Origin: AP-15 sp963747735
GTDB taxonomy: Bacteria; Pseudomonadota; Alphaproteobacteria; ATCC43930; CGMCC-115725
Length of the DNA: 64,000 bases
NCBI GenBank assembly: GCA_963747735.1
Contig: CAVVGE010000004.1
Location: forward strand, 310,001-374,000
Direction: 5' to 3'
The notes beneath the pieces are model-generated. The model searched no databases. It saw only the letters and a program-made list of their open reading frames with translations, and was not told the origin of the DNA. Shown piece after piece: positions 34,322 to 44,470 of this stretch (its first letter is position 1; each line of letters starts with the position of its first letter). The translations under genes were made by a program, and so were the position numbers.

Positions 34322-35506
34322 CTATCCCCACAACCGGCCGCTGGCGATGCGCGCACCCTCGGCCAAGGCGGCAAGCTTGGCCCACACCACCGAGGGCGCG
34401 ACAGCGTTGTCGACAAAGGCGAAGGTGGCAAAGCCGCAATCCGCTCCGGCGATCACCCGTTCGCGGCCGACCAGATCGGCGTAGTTCCCGATGCGCTGCG
34501 CGATCAGGCGCGGATGCTCGACAAAATTGGTCGTCGAGTCGAGGCAGCCCGGGATCAGCACCTTGTCGTCGGGGATCGCGACCTCGCGCAGCTCCTCCCA
34601 TTCATGCGCATGGCGCGGATTGGCTCCCTCGAACGACAGGCCTTGCGGCCGCGCCCGCATCGCCACACGCCAGATCTTGGCGAGCGGGATGTCGTGGGTA
34701 TGCGGCCCCTCGTAATTGCCCCAGCACAGATGCATGCGCATCGCCTCGGGCGGGATCGCCGCGGTGGCGTGGTTCAAGGCCGCGATGTTGCGCTCGGCGA
34801 TGCGCAGGAACTCATCGTCGTCGAGGTGCTGATACTGATTGTGGCGGGCCGAGCCCAGGTCCGGCGCATCGATCTGCAAAATAAAGCCGGCGCGGTAGAT
34901 CGCCTCGTATTCCTCCTTGAGCGCATCGGCGAGGGCGGCGACATAGGCGTCTTCGTTGCGATAATAGCGGTCGGGGACGAACTTGGTCAGCACCCCCGGC
35001 GAGGCCGCGTTCATAAAGGCTTCGACCGGCCGCGCCGCGGCGCAGGCTTCGCCGAGGTTCAACAGATCGACCTCGAGCGGCCGAGGGTTCTCGTAAGCCA
35101 CCGGGCCGACGCAGCACGGCACCGACTGGCGGCTGAACCACGAGGTGCCGCCGCGCTTCTCGTTGAGCCGCCGGTGAAAATCGGGGTGGTCGAGAAGGTC
35201 GCGATGGGCTGCCGATTGCGGCGGGGCGTCGTTGTCGCCGCCGCGAAAGACGCCGATTCCGGAGAGCCGGTGCCGGACGTAAAAGGTGTAGGAGATCTTG
35301 CCGAGCTCGCCGTCGCACACGCTGTCGATGCCGGCATCGACCTGCCTTTTGACGATGTCGTGAACGGCGGTGGAAAGGCACGCGTCGAACGCCGCCTGCT
35401 CGAAGGGCCGGCCGTTCTCGCGCGCCTCCAAGAGGCCCAGCAAATCGGGCGGCCTGGGCAGGCTGCCGACATGGGTCGTCAGAATGCGCTCGCTGCTCGT
35501 CTGCAT
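34322..35506 (-). CDS. Cobalamin-independent methionine synthase-like (MetE C-domain) protein
   Basis: 394 residues corresponding to the catalytic C-terminal domain of MetE only, as in the core-MetE-like family. The zinc site is complete: H-x-C in RMHLCWGNYEGPH, Glu in LSFEGANPRH, and Cys in IAGADCGFATF. N-terminal TTHVGSLPRPPDL is the family start. Such proteins use simple methyl donors or corrinoid proteins instead of folate polyglutamate, or act in methyl-group catabolism; which applies here is unknown. The gene is second in an operon behind the transporter (19-bp gap). A close paralogue lies at 37045. Confidence 0.82.
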   Translation of the reverse strand: MQTSSERILTTHVGSLPRPPDLLGLLEARENGRPFEQAAFDACLSTAVHDIVKRQVDAGIDSVCDGELGKISYTFYVRHRLSGIGVFRGGDNDAPPQSAAHRDLLDHPDFHRRLNEKRGGTSWFSRQSVPCCVGPVAYENPRPLEVDLLNLGEACAAARPVEAFMNAASPGVLTKFVPDRYYRNEDAYVAALADALKEEYEAIYRAGFILQIDAPDLGSARHNQYQHLDDDEFLRIAERNIAALNHATAAIPPEAMRMHLCWGNYEGPHTHDIPLAKIWRVAMRARPQGLSFEGANPRHAHEWEELREVAIPDDKVLIPGCLDSTTNFVEHPRLIAQRIGNYADLVGRERVIAGADCGFATFAFVDNAVAPSVVWAKLAALAEGARIASGRLWG

Positions 35507-35525
35507 GACCCGCCCCTCCGGGCCG

Positions 35526-36830
35526 CTATTCGGCGCCCGCCGGCTGGTAGGCGCGCACCGTGAGAGCGCGCATGCGCAGCGGCCGCAGCACCAGGAGCGC
35601 CAGTGCCACGACGATGAAGTTCATGATGGCGGTGACGACAAATACCATGTGCCAGCTGCCGGTTGCAGCCTTGATCAGGTTTGCCAGCGGCACGAGAAAG
35701 GCGGCGACACCCTTGGCGGTGTACAAGAGGCTCAAATTGGTCGTCGCGTAGGTGTTCCCGAAGCTGTCTGTGCAGGTTGACGGGAACAGGCTGTAGATCT
35801 CGCCCCAGGTCAAAAAGATCAGACCGGCGAACACGACGAACGCCCAAGGTGTCATGCCGAACGACCCCAAGAGCCAATAGCTGACCCCGCCGAGGCTGAA
35901 GGCGAGCGCCATCGTGTATTCGCGCCCGATCCGGTCGGACACCCAGCCGAACAGCGGCCGGGCCAGACCGTTGGCCACGCTGTCGACGAGCAGCGCCACG
36001 GTCAGGGTCGTGCCGCCCAGAAACAGCACCAAATTCGCCACGTGAAAGTCGCGGGCGATCAGCGCGACCTGGGCGGTCGCCATCAGGCCGCTCGCCGCGA
36101 CCAGAAGAAACATGATGTACATGACCCAGAACACCGGCGTGGCCAGCATCTGCCCCGGCGTAAAGCTCTGCGTCGTCTGGATCACCCGCGCCGGGGCCGC
36201 CATCGAGGTCTCGCCCGGGTAGGGCGCGCGCAATAGCCACGCCAGAACAAAGACCACCGTGCCCTGGACCAGCCCGAACCAGAAAAATGCTGCGGAATAG
36301 CCATGCGCAGCGATGACCGCGCGGATCGGGATGACGGTCAGCGCCGCACCGGCGCCAAACCCGGCGGCGGTCAGCCCGACCGCGAGGCCGCGATGGTCGG
36401 GAAACCATTTGACCGCGTTGCCGATGCAGGTCGCGTAAACGGCACCGGCGCCGATGCCGGACAGCGCCGCCCCGAGGTAAAGCATCGGCAAGGTCGTGGC
36501 GATCGAATTGAGCATCCAGGCCAGCGCCACCATCACACCGCCAAAGGCGATGACCAGCCGCGGCCCGTTTTTCGGGCCGATCCGGTCGGCGATCCAACCC
36601 TCGATCGGGGTCAGCCAGGTTTCGAGCGCGACAAAGATGCTGAACGCGATCTGGATGTCGGCGATCGACCAGCCATGCGCCACGCTCATCGGGTGGACGA
36701 ACAGGGTCCAGCCGTATTGCAGATTGGCGACCATCACCATGCAGACGATGCCGATGATCAGCAGCAGCCAGCGGTTCGCCTCCGGCCGCGGGGTGGCAGC
36801 CGATGGCCGCGCCGCCGATGTCCCTTGCAT
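35526..36830 (-). CDS. Major facilitator transporter, oxalate/formate antiporter (OFA) family
   Basis: 434 residues with 12 membrane segments. YGWTLFVHPMSVAHGWSIADIQIAFSIF at the start, GxGAGAVYATCIGNAVKWFPDHRGLAVGLTAAGFGAGAA (the OFA signature) and FLTWGEIYSLFPSTCTDSFG in the second half. This matches oxalate:formate and related carboxylate antiporters. It is transcribed divergently from one MetE-like gene and together with another. The solute is unknown; a methylated acid or sulfonium compound is one thought, unsupported by direct evidence. Confidence 0.82.
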   Translation of the reverse strand: MQGTSAARPSAATPRPEANRWLLLIIGIVCMVMVANLQYGWTLFVHPMSVAHGWSIADIQIAFSIFVALETWLTPIEGWIADRIGPKNGPRLVIAFGGVMVALAWMLNSIATTLPMLYLGAALSGIGAGAVYATCIGNAVKWFPDHRGLAVGLTAAGFGAGAALTVIPIRAVIAAHGYSAAFFWFGLVQGTVVFVLAWLLRAPYPGETSMAAPARVIQTTQSFTPGQMLATPVFWVMYIMFLLVAASGLMATAQVALIARDFHVANLVLFLGGTTLTVALLVDSVANGLARPLFGWVSDRIGREYTMALAFSLGGVSYWLLGSFGMTPWAFVVFAGLIFLTWGEIYSLFPSTCTDSFGNTYATTNLSLLYTAKGVAAFLVPLANLIKAATGSWHMVFVVTAIMNFIVVALALLVLRPLRMRALTVRAYQPAGAE

Positions 36831-36876
36831 GCTCGTTCCTCCCTCCGCTCGCTGCCGCCGCTCTCGGCGCGCGTTA

Positions 36877-36893
36877 TTAAGGCACTTTCTTAA
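36877..36893. promoter_or_regulatory. TTAAG-N7-CTTAA dyad in the divergent promoter
   Basis: Inverted repeat TTAAGgcactttCTTAA, 47 bp upstream of the transporter start, in the only A+T-rich patch of the 214-bp divergent region. Compatible with a dimeric repressor site for the transporter operon. Confidence 0.4.
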
Positions 36894-36972
36894 CGGAATG
36901 TTAATTCACCTTCCAGCCGCACCCGTCAACCGCTTGCCGCCACGGGGGTGGGCGGCGCATCCTGCGCTCGGA

Positions 36973-37037
36973 CGATTGCCAATGCGGACGATTTGCCAAT
37001 TCGAGCGATTGCCAATTCGAGCGATTGCCAATTCGGG
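36973..37037 (+). repeat. Four tandem 16-17-bp units, each with ATTGCCAAT core, before a MetE-like gene
   Basis: Copies at 36973-36988, 36989-37005, 37006-37021 and 37022-37037; the last three share CGATT(T)GCCAATTCG. Each carries ATTG-C-CAAT, a near-palindrome, so the array offers four phased sites for a DNA-binding protein directly upstream of the ATG at 37045. No ribosome binding site other than the terminal GGGGGGAG is present, so the array partly lies in the leader. Confidence 0.8.
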
Positions 37038-37044
37038 GGGAGCC

Positions 37045-38190
37045 ATGCAGACGAGCCGCGACCGCATCCTGACGACGCATGTCGGCAGCCTGCCGCGCCC
37101 GCCCGAATTGCGCCAAATGCTGGTGCGCAAGGACCGCGCCGAGCCCTACGACAAAGGCGCGCTCGACCGCATGGTGCATCAGGCGGTGCTCGATATCGTC
37201 CGTCGCCAGGCCGCGGTCGGTGTCGATATCGTCAATGACGGCGAAATGTCGAAACCCGGCTATTCGACCTATATCGCCGATCGGCTGACCGGGTTTGCCG
37301 GGCATGCGCCGGCAAAGCCGCGGCTCGACACCCGCGACCACCCGAATTTTCTTGCCGCCTACGAGCGGATGACCGGCTCCAACGTCGCCCGCCGCGCGGT
37401 CTGCGTCGGGCCGATCGCCTGGCACGACCGCGAGCCTCTGGCGCAGGATCTCGGCAATCTGCGCGACGCCTTGGCCCAGGTTTCGGTCGCCGAGGGGTTT
37501 ATGACCGCAGCCTCGCCCGGTCTCGTGCCGGTGTTCCAGACCAATTCGTATTACCCCTCGCACGACGCCTATGTCGAAGCCGTCGCCGCGGCGATGCAGG
37601 AAGAATACGAGGCGATCACCGAGGCCGGGTTTGTCTTGCAGCTCGATTGCCCGGATTTGGCGATGGCGCACCACACGAGCTTTCAGGAATTGGGCGAGGA
37701 CGACTTTCTGAAGCGCGCGGCGTTTCATGTCGAGGTGCTGAACCACGCGCTGCGGAACGTGCCCGCCGACCGCGCCCGCATCCATATCTGCTGGGGCAAT
37801 TACGAAGGGCCGCACGACCACGACATCGCCTTTGCCAAGGTGGCGCCGATCCTGGTCAAGGCAAAGCCGCAGGCGCTCGTCGTCGAGGCTGCCAACCCGC
37901 GCCACGCCCATGAGTGGAATGTGTGGCAGGAAACCAAATTGCCCGACGACAAGATCCTGATACCCGGCGTCATCGACACCTCGACCAATTATGTCGAGCA
38001 TCCCGAGCTCGTCGCCGAGCGGCTCTGCCGCTTTGCCGACATCGTCGGGCGCGAGCGGGTCATTGCCGGCAGCGATTGCGGTTTCGGCACCTTTGCCGGC
38101 TATGGCAAGCTCGACCCCGACATCTCCTTCAAAAAGCTCGCCGCCATGGCGCAGGGCGCCGAAATCGCCTCGAAACGCCTGTGGCATTGA
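37045..38190 (+). CDS. Second cobalamin-independent methionine synthase-like protein
   Basis: 381 residues, paralogous to the product of 34322-35506 and of the same core-MetE type. ATG 37045 follows GGGGGGAGCC. Zinc ligands complete: IHICWGNYEGPH (His, Cys), VVEAANPRHAHEW (Glu), IAGSDCGFGTF (Cys). The N-terminus TTHVGSLPRPPELRQML is nearly identical to the partner. The open frame extends upstream only as a shadow. Having two such proteins around one transporter suggests a two-step or two-substrate methyl-transfer function; inference only. Confidence 0.84.
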   Translation: MQTSRDRILTTHVGSLPRPPELRQMLVRKDRAEPYDKGALDRMVHQAVLDIVRRQAAVGVDIVNDGEMSKPGYSTYIADRLTGFAGHAPAKPRLDTRDHPNFLAAYERMTGSNVARRAVCVGPIAWHDREPLAQDLGNLRDALAQVSVAEGFMTAASPGLVPVFQTNSYYPSHDAYVEAVAAAMQEEYEAITEAGFVLQLDCPDLAMAHHTSFQELGEDDFLKRAAFHVEVLNHALRNVPADRARIHICWGNYEGPHDHDIAFAKVAPILVKAKPQALVVEAANPRHAHEWNVWQETKLPDDKILIPGVIDTSTNYVEHPELVAERLCRFADIVGRERVIAGSDCGFGTFAGYGKLDPDISFKKLAAMAQGAEIASKRLWH

Positions 38191-38524
38191 CACTGGCGCC
38201 ACGGGCATGACGCTGGCGCTGCCCGTCAAACCGCTTGCGCATCGATCGAAGGCCCCCTGTTTCGCCTGTTTGATCAGATGCAGATCAGGCGACCCCGCCC
38301 CGCCACCGCCGCTCGTCTGATGCACCATTCGGCAATATTGCCATACGAATGTGGCAATTTTAGCGGCGGCGTCGCGCGAAGCATGCCGGAATGCGCTGCC
38401 GCTTTTTCGCTACGGGGGCGATCACCAAGGGTCTCGGGTGAGCCGGTTCACAGGCTCGGCGCCGGCCCGCGCTTATTTTGTCGAGGGCCGGCCGAGCGCC
38501 GGCTGATCCAAAGGAGCGCGAACC
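38191..38524. promoter_or_regulatory. Intergenic region with GGCAATATTGCC palindrome
   Basis: 334 bp with no gene. At 38331-38342 lies the perfect palindrome GGCAATATTGCC, with wider symmetry CATTCG...CGAATG and another GGCAAT half-site at 38353-38358. The half-site ATTGCC is the same as in the repeat array upstream of 37045. It could be the operator of the GH75-like gene at 38525, which has AAAGGAGCG as ribosome binding site. Confidence 0.45.
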
Positions 38525-39151
38525 ATGCCGGACCCCGCGACCTACCAGCCAAGCCCGGCGGCGCTGCCGATCCTCGGCGGCATTGCCGGCCTGATCCCGC
38601 AGGCGAGACCCATCGATCAGGTTTTCTCGCCGGCGCCAAAGCTCCTCGCGGTCCTTCCCGGCGGCGCGCTTTATTTCAACTCCGAGCTGCAGCTCGACAC
38701 CGACGGCGCACCCGAGCTTTCCGGCGACCCGACCCAGCAAAGCGACACCTCGCTGAACACCCGTGACCGGCAGGCGATCAACGCCAACCGCGTGCCCTAT
38801 TTCGTCTTGCCATTGCCGGTATCGTGGCCGCAGCAATTCGGGATCGGGCTCGGCGATTTGGCGGCGGTGATTTTCGGCGGCCGGCTCGCTTTTGCCGTCT
38901 TTGCCGATTTCGGCCCCCGGACCAAGATCGGCGAGGGCTCGGTCGAGCTCTTCCGCCGCCTCGGCCAGGAGCGCGTCCGCCCGGACGGCACCGTGCGCGA
39001 CATCGGCATGGGCCCTGGCGTCATCACCATCGTCTTCCCCGGCAGCGGAGCGCCCGCCGACATCGAATCCGAAGCGACATTGCTCGCCGCAATCGCCGCG
39101 CGCGGCCCCGACCTGTTTCAGAACCTCGGCGGGGTGCCGCCGGCGACGTAG
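38525..39151 (+). CDS. GH75 chitosanase-like protein
   Basis: 208 residues. The family pattern of glycoside hydrolase 75 (fungal-type chitosanase) is visible in order: ALYFNSELQLDTDG, DPTQQSDTSLN, VPYFVLPLP, GIGLGDLAAVIFGG, FADFGPRTKIGEGSVELFRRLG with the catalytic Asp/Glu region, and ITIVFPGSG. No signal peptide is seen, so export is uncertain and the true role may not be secreted chitosan cleavage. Similar proteins are scattered in bacteria with unknown function. ATG 38525 has a good AAAGGAG. Confidence 0.7.
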   Translation: MPDPATYQPSPAALPILGGIAGLIPQARPIDQVFSPAPKLLAVLPGGALYFNSELQLDTDGAPELSGDPTQQSDTSLNTRDRQAINANRVPYFVLPLPVSWPQQFGIGLGDLAAVIFGGRLAFAVFADFGPRTKIGEGSVELFRRLGQERVRPDGTVRDIGMGPGVITIVFPGSGAPADIESEATLLAAIAARGPDLFQNLGGVPPAT

Positions 39152-39229
39152 GCCCGGCGAAGCTTGGCGCGGGGGTGGACGGGATCGGCACAAACGCGTA
39201 CCTGTCACCAGACAAGTCGGGAGACGCCG

Positions 39230-39481
39230 ATGGAAATGGTGTCGTTTTCCAAGCTTCGCGAGAAGCTGAAGGAGCACATGGATCGGGTCTGCGCCGACCG
39301 CACCGCGCTGCTGGTGACACGGCAGGGTGGGAAATCCGTCGTCATGCTGTCGCTCAAAGAATACGAGCGTCTCGAAGAGACTCTGCATTTGCTGGGAGAT
39401 CCCGTAAACGCGGAGCACCTGCGGAGGTCGATGGCCCAGGCCGAGGCGGGAGAATTCGTCGAATTCGACGACATTCAGTGA
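39230..39481 (+). CDS. Antitoxin, Phd/YefM family, without a partner
   Basis: 83 residues: MEMVSFSKLREKLKEHMDRV, then ALLVTRQGGKSVVMLSLKEYERLEETLHLL, the DNA-binding and dimer region of YefM/Phd, and the toxin-binding tail ending EFVEFDDIQ. The start ATG 39230 is preceded by GGAG (39220-39223). A YoeB/RelE-type toxin would normally begin within a few bases of the stop; none is found in any frame of the next 170 bp, so this is an orphan. Confidence 0.85.
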   Translation: MEMVSFSKLREKLKEHMDRVCADRTALLVTRQGGKSVVMLSLKEYERLEETLHLLGDPVNAEHLRRSMAQAEAGEFVEFDDIQ

Positions 39482-39516
39482 GGGGCGCTTTGCACGAGAC
39501 GCCTCCCAGGTCCCTC

Positions 39517-39576
39517 GGGCAATTTCGTAAACTGTCCCGGAATTGGGGACAGGGCAATTTCGTCAACTGTCCCCAA
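39517..39576. repeat. Duplicated 22-bp GGGCAATTTCGT(A/C)AACTGTCCC with inverted repeat
   Basis: Two copies, 39517-39538 and 39552-39573, 21 of 22 bases identical. Between and across them TTGGGGACAG (39543-39552) pairs with CTGTCCCCAA (39567-39576). This looks like a dispersed REP-type sequence. It lies just after the orphan antitoxin, where the toxin gene should be. Confidence 0.7.
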
Positions 39577-39652
39577 ATCAATCCCGAAATCAATGCTACA
39601 AATCCGGCGAAGAGTTATTAAACTGCTCCAGCAATCCACAATCTCGTAATTC

Positions 39653-40537
39653 CTAAATTCGACTGACAAGGTAGTCGTCGCCTGCCTTTTTGGCTAGGTA
39701 TTCCTTTGTTGCGCCCAAGATTCCGACTGGAACAGGTTCGGCTGCCAGGGGATTGTGAACAACGCTCAACGACAAGCCGCCATTGAGCAGATTGCCCTGA
39801 GTGCACCCGAGAACCGCGCCTACGTTCGCATATGCCGGATCAAGAAAATTTGCAGTGGGAACGTCGGCACCATTGGGTTTGCGAATGGAGAACCGCATGG
39901 TGTGTGCAGCCGCGCCAGCGGTTCTATCCTCGCGCTTTATGGGTACAGCGATCGGCCCTACGGGGAAGACGGCTTTGAATGCGAACGGCAACTGACTGAT
40001 ACCCACATCGAAGGGCTCCCAATATGATAGACGGCGCCCATTAATTGCGATCACCGTGCAATCTTTGGGCGAAATCACCTCCTCTTTGAGGTAGGTCGCG
40101 AGCTTATCCTGCTTGTCCCTCAGAGCAGATGTCCATCGAAGCAGCATTTTCTCGTGCGGTACGCTCAAAACTTTAAACTCACCGTTCTGTGGCGCGGTCA
40201 GATGTTCTGTCGCGATTCCCTGTGGAGAGGGCGTGACTGCCTCGATCCAAATGGTCCTGTCGTCGTACATAATCCCAAAGTCTGGACCACGTTGACCCGA
40301 TTTCGTGACGCCGCCGGATCGAAACTCAAATCCGAGCTTCGAAAGGTGCTCATAAAGAAGAGCTTCCCATATGTGAGCCCAAAACTTGCCGTCATCCCCC
40401 GTCGCTAGTTCTTTAAGTATATGCGGGGGCGCTAGCCCGGATCCATGATATACCATCAGCAATTCATGGAAATGGTCTTGCGCCTTCGGATTATCTGGAT
40501 AACGAGCGGTTAGAATATCCAAAATATCAAGCACCAA
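39653..40537 (-). CDS. Unrecognised protein, possible PD-(D/E)XK-like nuclease fold
   Basis: About 294 residues. The start is uncertain: TTG 40537 or GTG 40534, both with GAGAAAG upstream. The frame is open further up only because it shadows gyrB. The mid-region reads GPDFGIMYDDRTIWIEAVTPS: a PD followed about 12 residues later by IEA, the spacing of PD-(D/E)XK nucleases, although the Lys is not present. The rest (DKQDKLATYLKEE, NGRRLSYWEPFDVG) is unfamiliar. Codon use and base composition are less GC-biased than in neighbours, suggesting acquisition. It is squeezed between the gyrB stop and the orphan antitoxin region. Confidence 0.55.
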   Translation of the reverse strand: MVLDILDILTARYPDNPKAQDHFHELLMVYHGSGLAPPHILKELATGDDGKFWAHIWEALLYEHLSKLGFEFRSGGVTKSGQRGPDFGIMYDDRTIWIEAVTPSPQGIATEHLTAPQNGEFKVLSVPHEKMLLRWTSALRDKQDKLATYLKEEVISPKDCTVIAINGRRLSYWEPFDVGISQLPFAFKAVFPVGPIAVPIKREDRTAGAAAHTMRFSIRKPNGADVPTANFLDPAYANVGAVLGCTQGNLLNGGLSLSVVHNPLAAEPVPVGILGATKEYLAKKAGDDYLVSRI

Positions 40538-40563
40538 TTGTTCCGACTTTCTCAGTTTTCTAT

Positions 40564-43113
<2,550 letters not shown>

Positions 43114-43135
43114 ATCGTTCCGAGTGCTGCCTTTG

Positions 43136-43199
43136 TCAGGGATCAAAAATCGGTCGGTCAGGGACAGAAATCGGTCTGTCAGGGACCAAAATCGGTCTG
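43136..43199 (-). repeat. Three tandem 21-22-bp copies between recF and gyrB
   Basis: 43136-43157, 43158-43178 and 43179-43199 share TCAGGGA(C/T)...AAATCGGTC(T/G)G. The third copy is inside recF and encodes its last residues and stop codon. Coupling or termination by this array is possible; unit length 21 keeps the frame. Confidence 0.8.
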
Positions 43200-44414
43200 G
43201 GCGACGGTGCCGTCGCGCACCGCGAGAAGCTGGGCGCCGCCGCGCAACGGCGCGAACAGCGCCGTGTCGGTGCCGGTGAGCCAGGCTTGGCTCTGGCTCT
43301 CTTCGAGCGCCGCAAAGAGGGCGGCGCGGCGCTGCTCGTCGAGATGGGCGGCGATCTCGTCGAGCAGCAATAGCGGCGGCGCGCCGCGGGTCCGGCGCAG
43401 CAGGCTCGCATGGGCGAGCAGGATCGCGATCAGCGCGGCTTTTTGCTCGCCGGTCGAGGCGAGGGCGGCGTCGATCCCCTTATCTGCCAAAGTGACGGCA
43501 AAATCCGAGCGGTGCGGGCCGACCGCGGCACCCCCGGCCTCGCCGTCGCCGCGCCGGCCGGCCGCGAGGGCGGCGGCGAACTTGCTTTCGGCGGCGAGCG
43601 CCGGCATCTTTTCGAGCCACGCTTCGAGGGTGCCGCCGAGGCGCAGCCGGACCTGCGGAAAGGGCGCCCGGACTTCGTTGCACGCCTGGTCGAGAAGCTC
43701 TACCGCATGCGCCCGCGCGGCGGCGACCGCGACACCTTCCGCGGCCATCGCCGCTTCGAGCGCGGCGAGCCAGGCCGGGTCGGCCGGCCGGTTGAAAAGG
43801 GAGCTGTCGCGCAACAGCCGGGCGCGCTCGCGCAACGCCTGCTCGTAGCCGGCGACGCGGGCGGCGTGCGCCGGGTCGAGGGCCAGCACCAGCCGGTCGA
43901 GAAAGCGGCGGCGCTCGCTCCGTCCTTCGACAAAGAGCCGGTCCATCGACGGTGTCAGCCACAGCACGCCGAAATGCTCGCCGAGCGCGGCCTGGCTCTT
44001 CGCGCGCTCGCCATCGATGCGCAGCACGCGCTTGTCGCCCTCGTTGCTGTCGCGACCGGTGCCGATCCGCACCGAGCCGCGGCTGGTGGCGACGGTTGCG
44101 GCGACTGCCCAGCCGCTGGACGGGGCGCCACTGGACGGGGCGCCACTGGGCAAGGCGGCGTCGCGGCGATCGATCTCGCCGAGCCGCGCCCGGCGCAGCC
44201 CACGGCCGGGGGCGAGAAACGACACCGCTTCGAGGAGATTGGTCTTGCCGGCGCCGTTCGCGCCGGTCAGCACCACCGGCTGCGGCCCGAGGTCGAGCCG
44301 GGCTGCGCGGTAGTTGCGGAAATCGGTCAGCACCAGCCGCGCCACCGCGACCCGGGCGGGCGAGGAGGCCGCGGCACCGGTGCGGAAGCCGGCTTCCTCG
44401 GTCTCGGTCAGCAT
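43179..44414 (-). CDS. recF: DNA replication and repair protein RecF
   Basis: SMC-like ATPase loading RecA at gaps. 411 residues from ATG 44414. Walker A GANGAGKTNLLEAVSFLAPGRGLR, the signature STGEQKAALIAILLAHA and Walker B LLLLDEIAAHLD. DRLFVEGRSERRRFLDRLVLALDP is the lid region. An in-frame pair of 15-bp units (44116-44145, encoding SSGAP/PSSGA) lies in the lobe region. C-terminal residues derive from the repeat at 43179-43199. Confidence 0.95.
   Translation of the reverse strand: MLTETEEAGFRTGAAASSPARVAVARLVLTDFRNYRAARLDLGPQPVVLTGANGAGKTNLLEAVSFLAPGRGLRRARLGEIDRRDAALPSGAPSSGAPSSGWAVAATVATSRGSVRIGTGRDSNEGDKRVLRIDGERAKSQAALGEHFGVLWLTPSMDRLFVEGRSERRRFLDRLVLALDPAHAARVAGYEQALRERARLLRDSSLFNRPADPAWLAALEAAMAAEGVAVAAARAHAVELLDQACNEVRAPFPQVRLRLGGTLEAWLEKMPALAAESKFAAALAAGRRGDGEAGGAAVGPHRSDFAVTLADKGIDAALASTGEQKAALIAILLAHASLLRRTRGAPPLLLLDEIAAHLDEQRRAALFAALEESQSQAWLTGTDTALFAPLRGGAQLLAVRDGTVAQTDFGP
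44116..44145 (-). repeat. Two tandem 15-bp units inside recF
   Basis: CTGGACGGGGCGCCA twice in a row on the plus strand, an exact in-frame duplication adding five residues. Confidence 0.85.
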
Positions 44415-44470
44415 TCCAAATATATGGGGATCAAGACCCTTTGGCGCCAGCCCGCAGCGCCCCAGGGCGA

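Noticed and set aside
39482..39652. YoeB/RelE toxin after the YefM antitoxin
   Set aside because: No frame of suitable length or resemblance on either strand; the space is filled by repeats.
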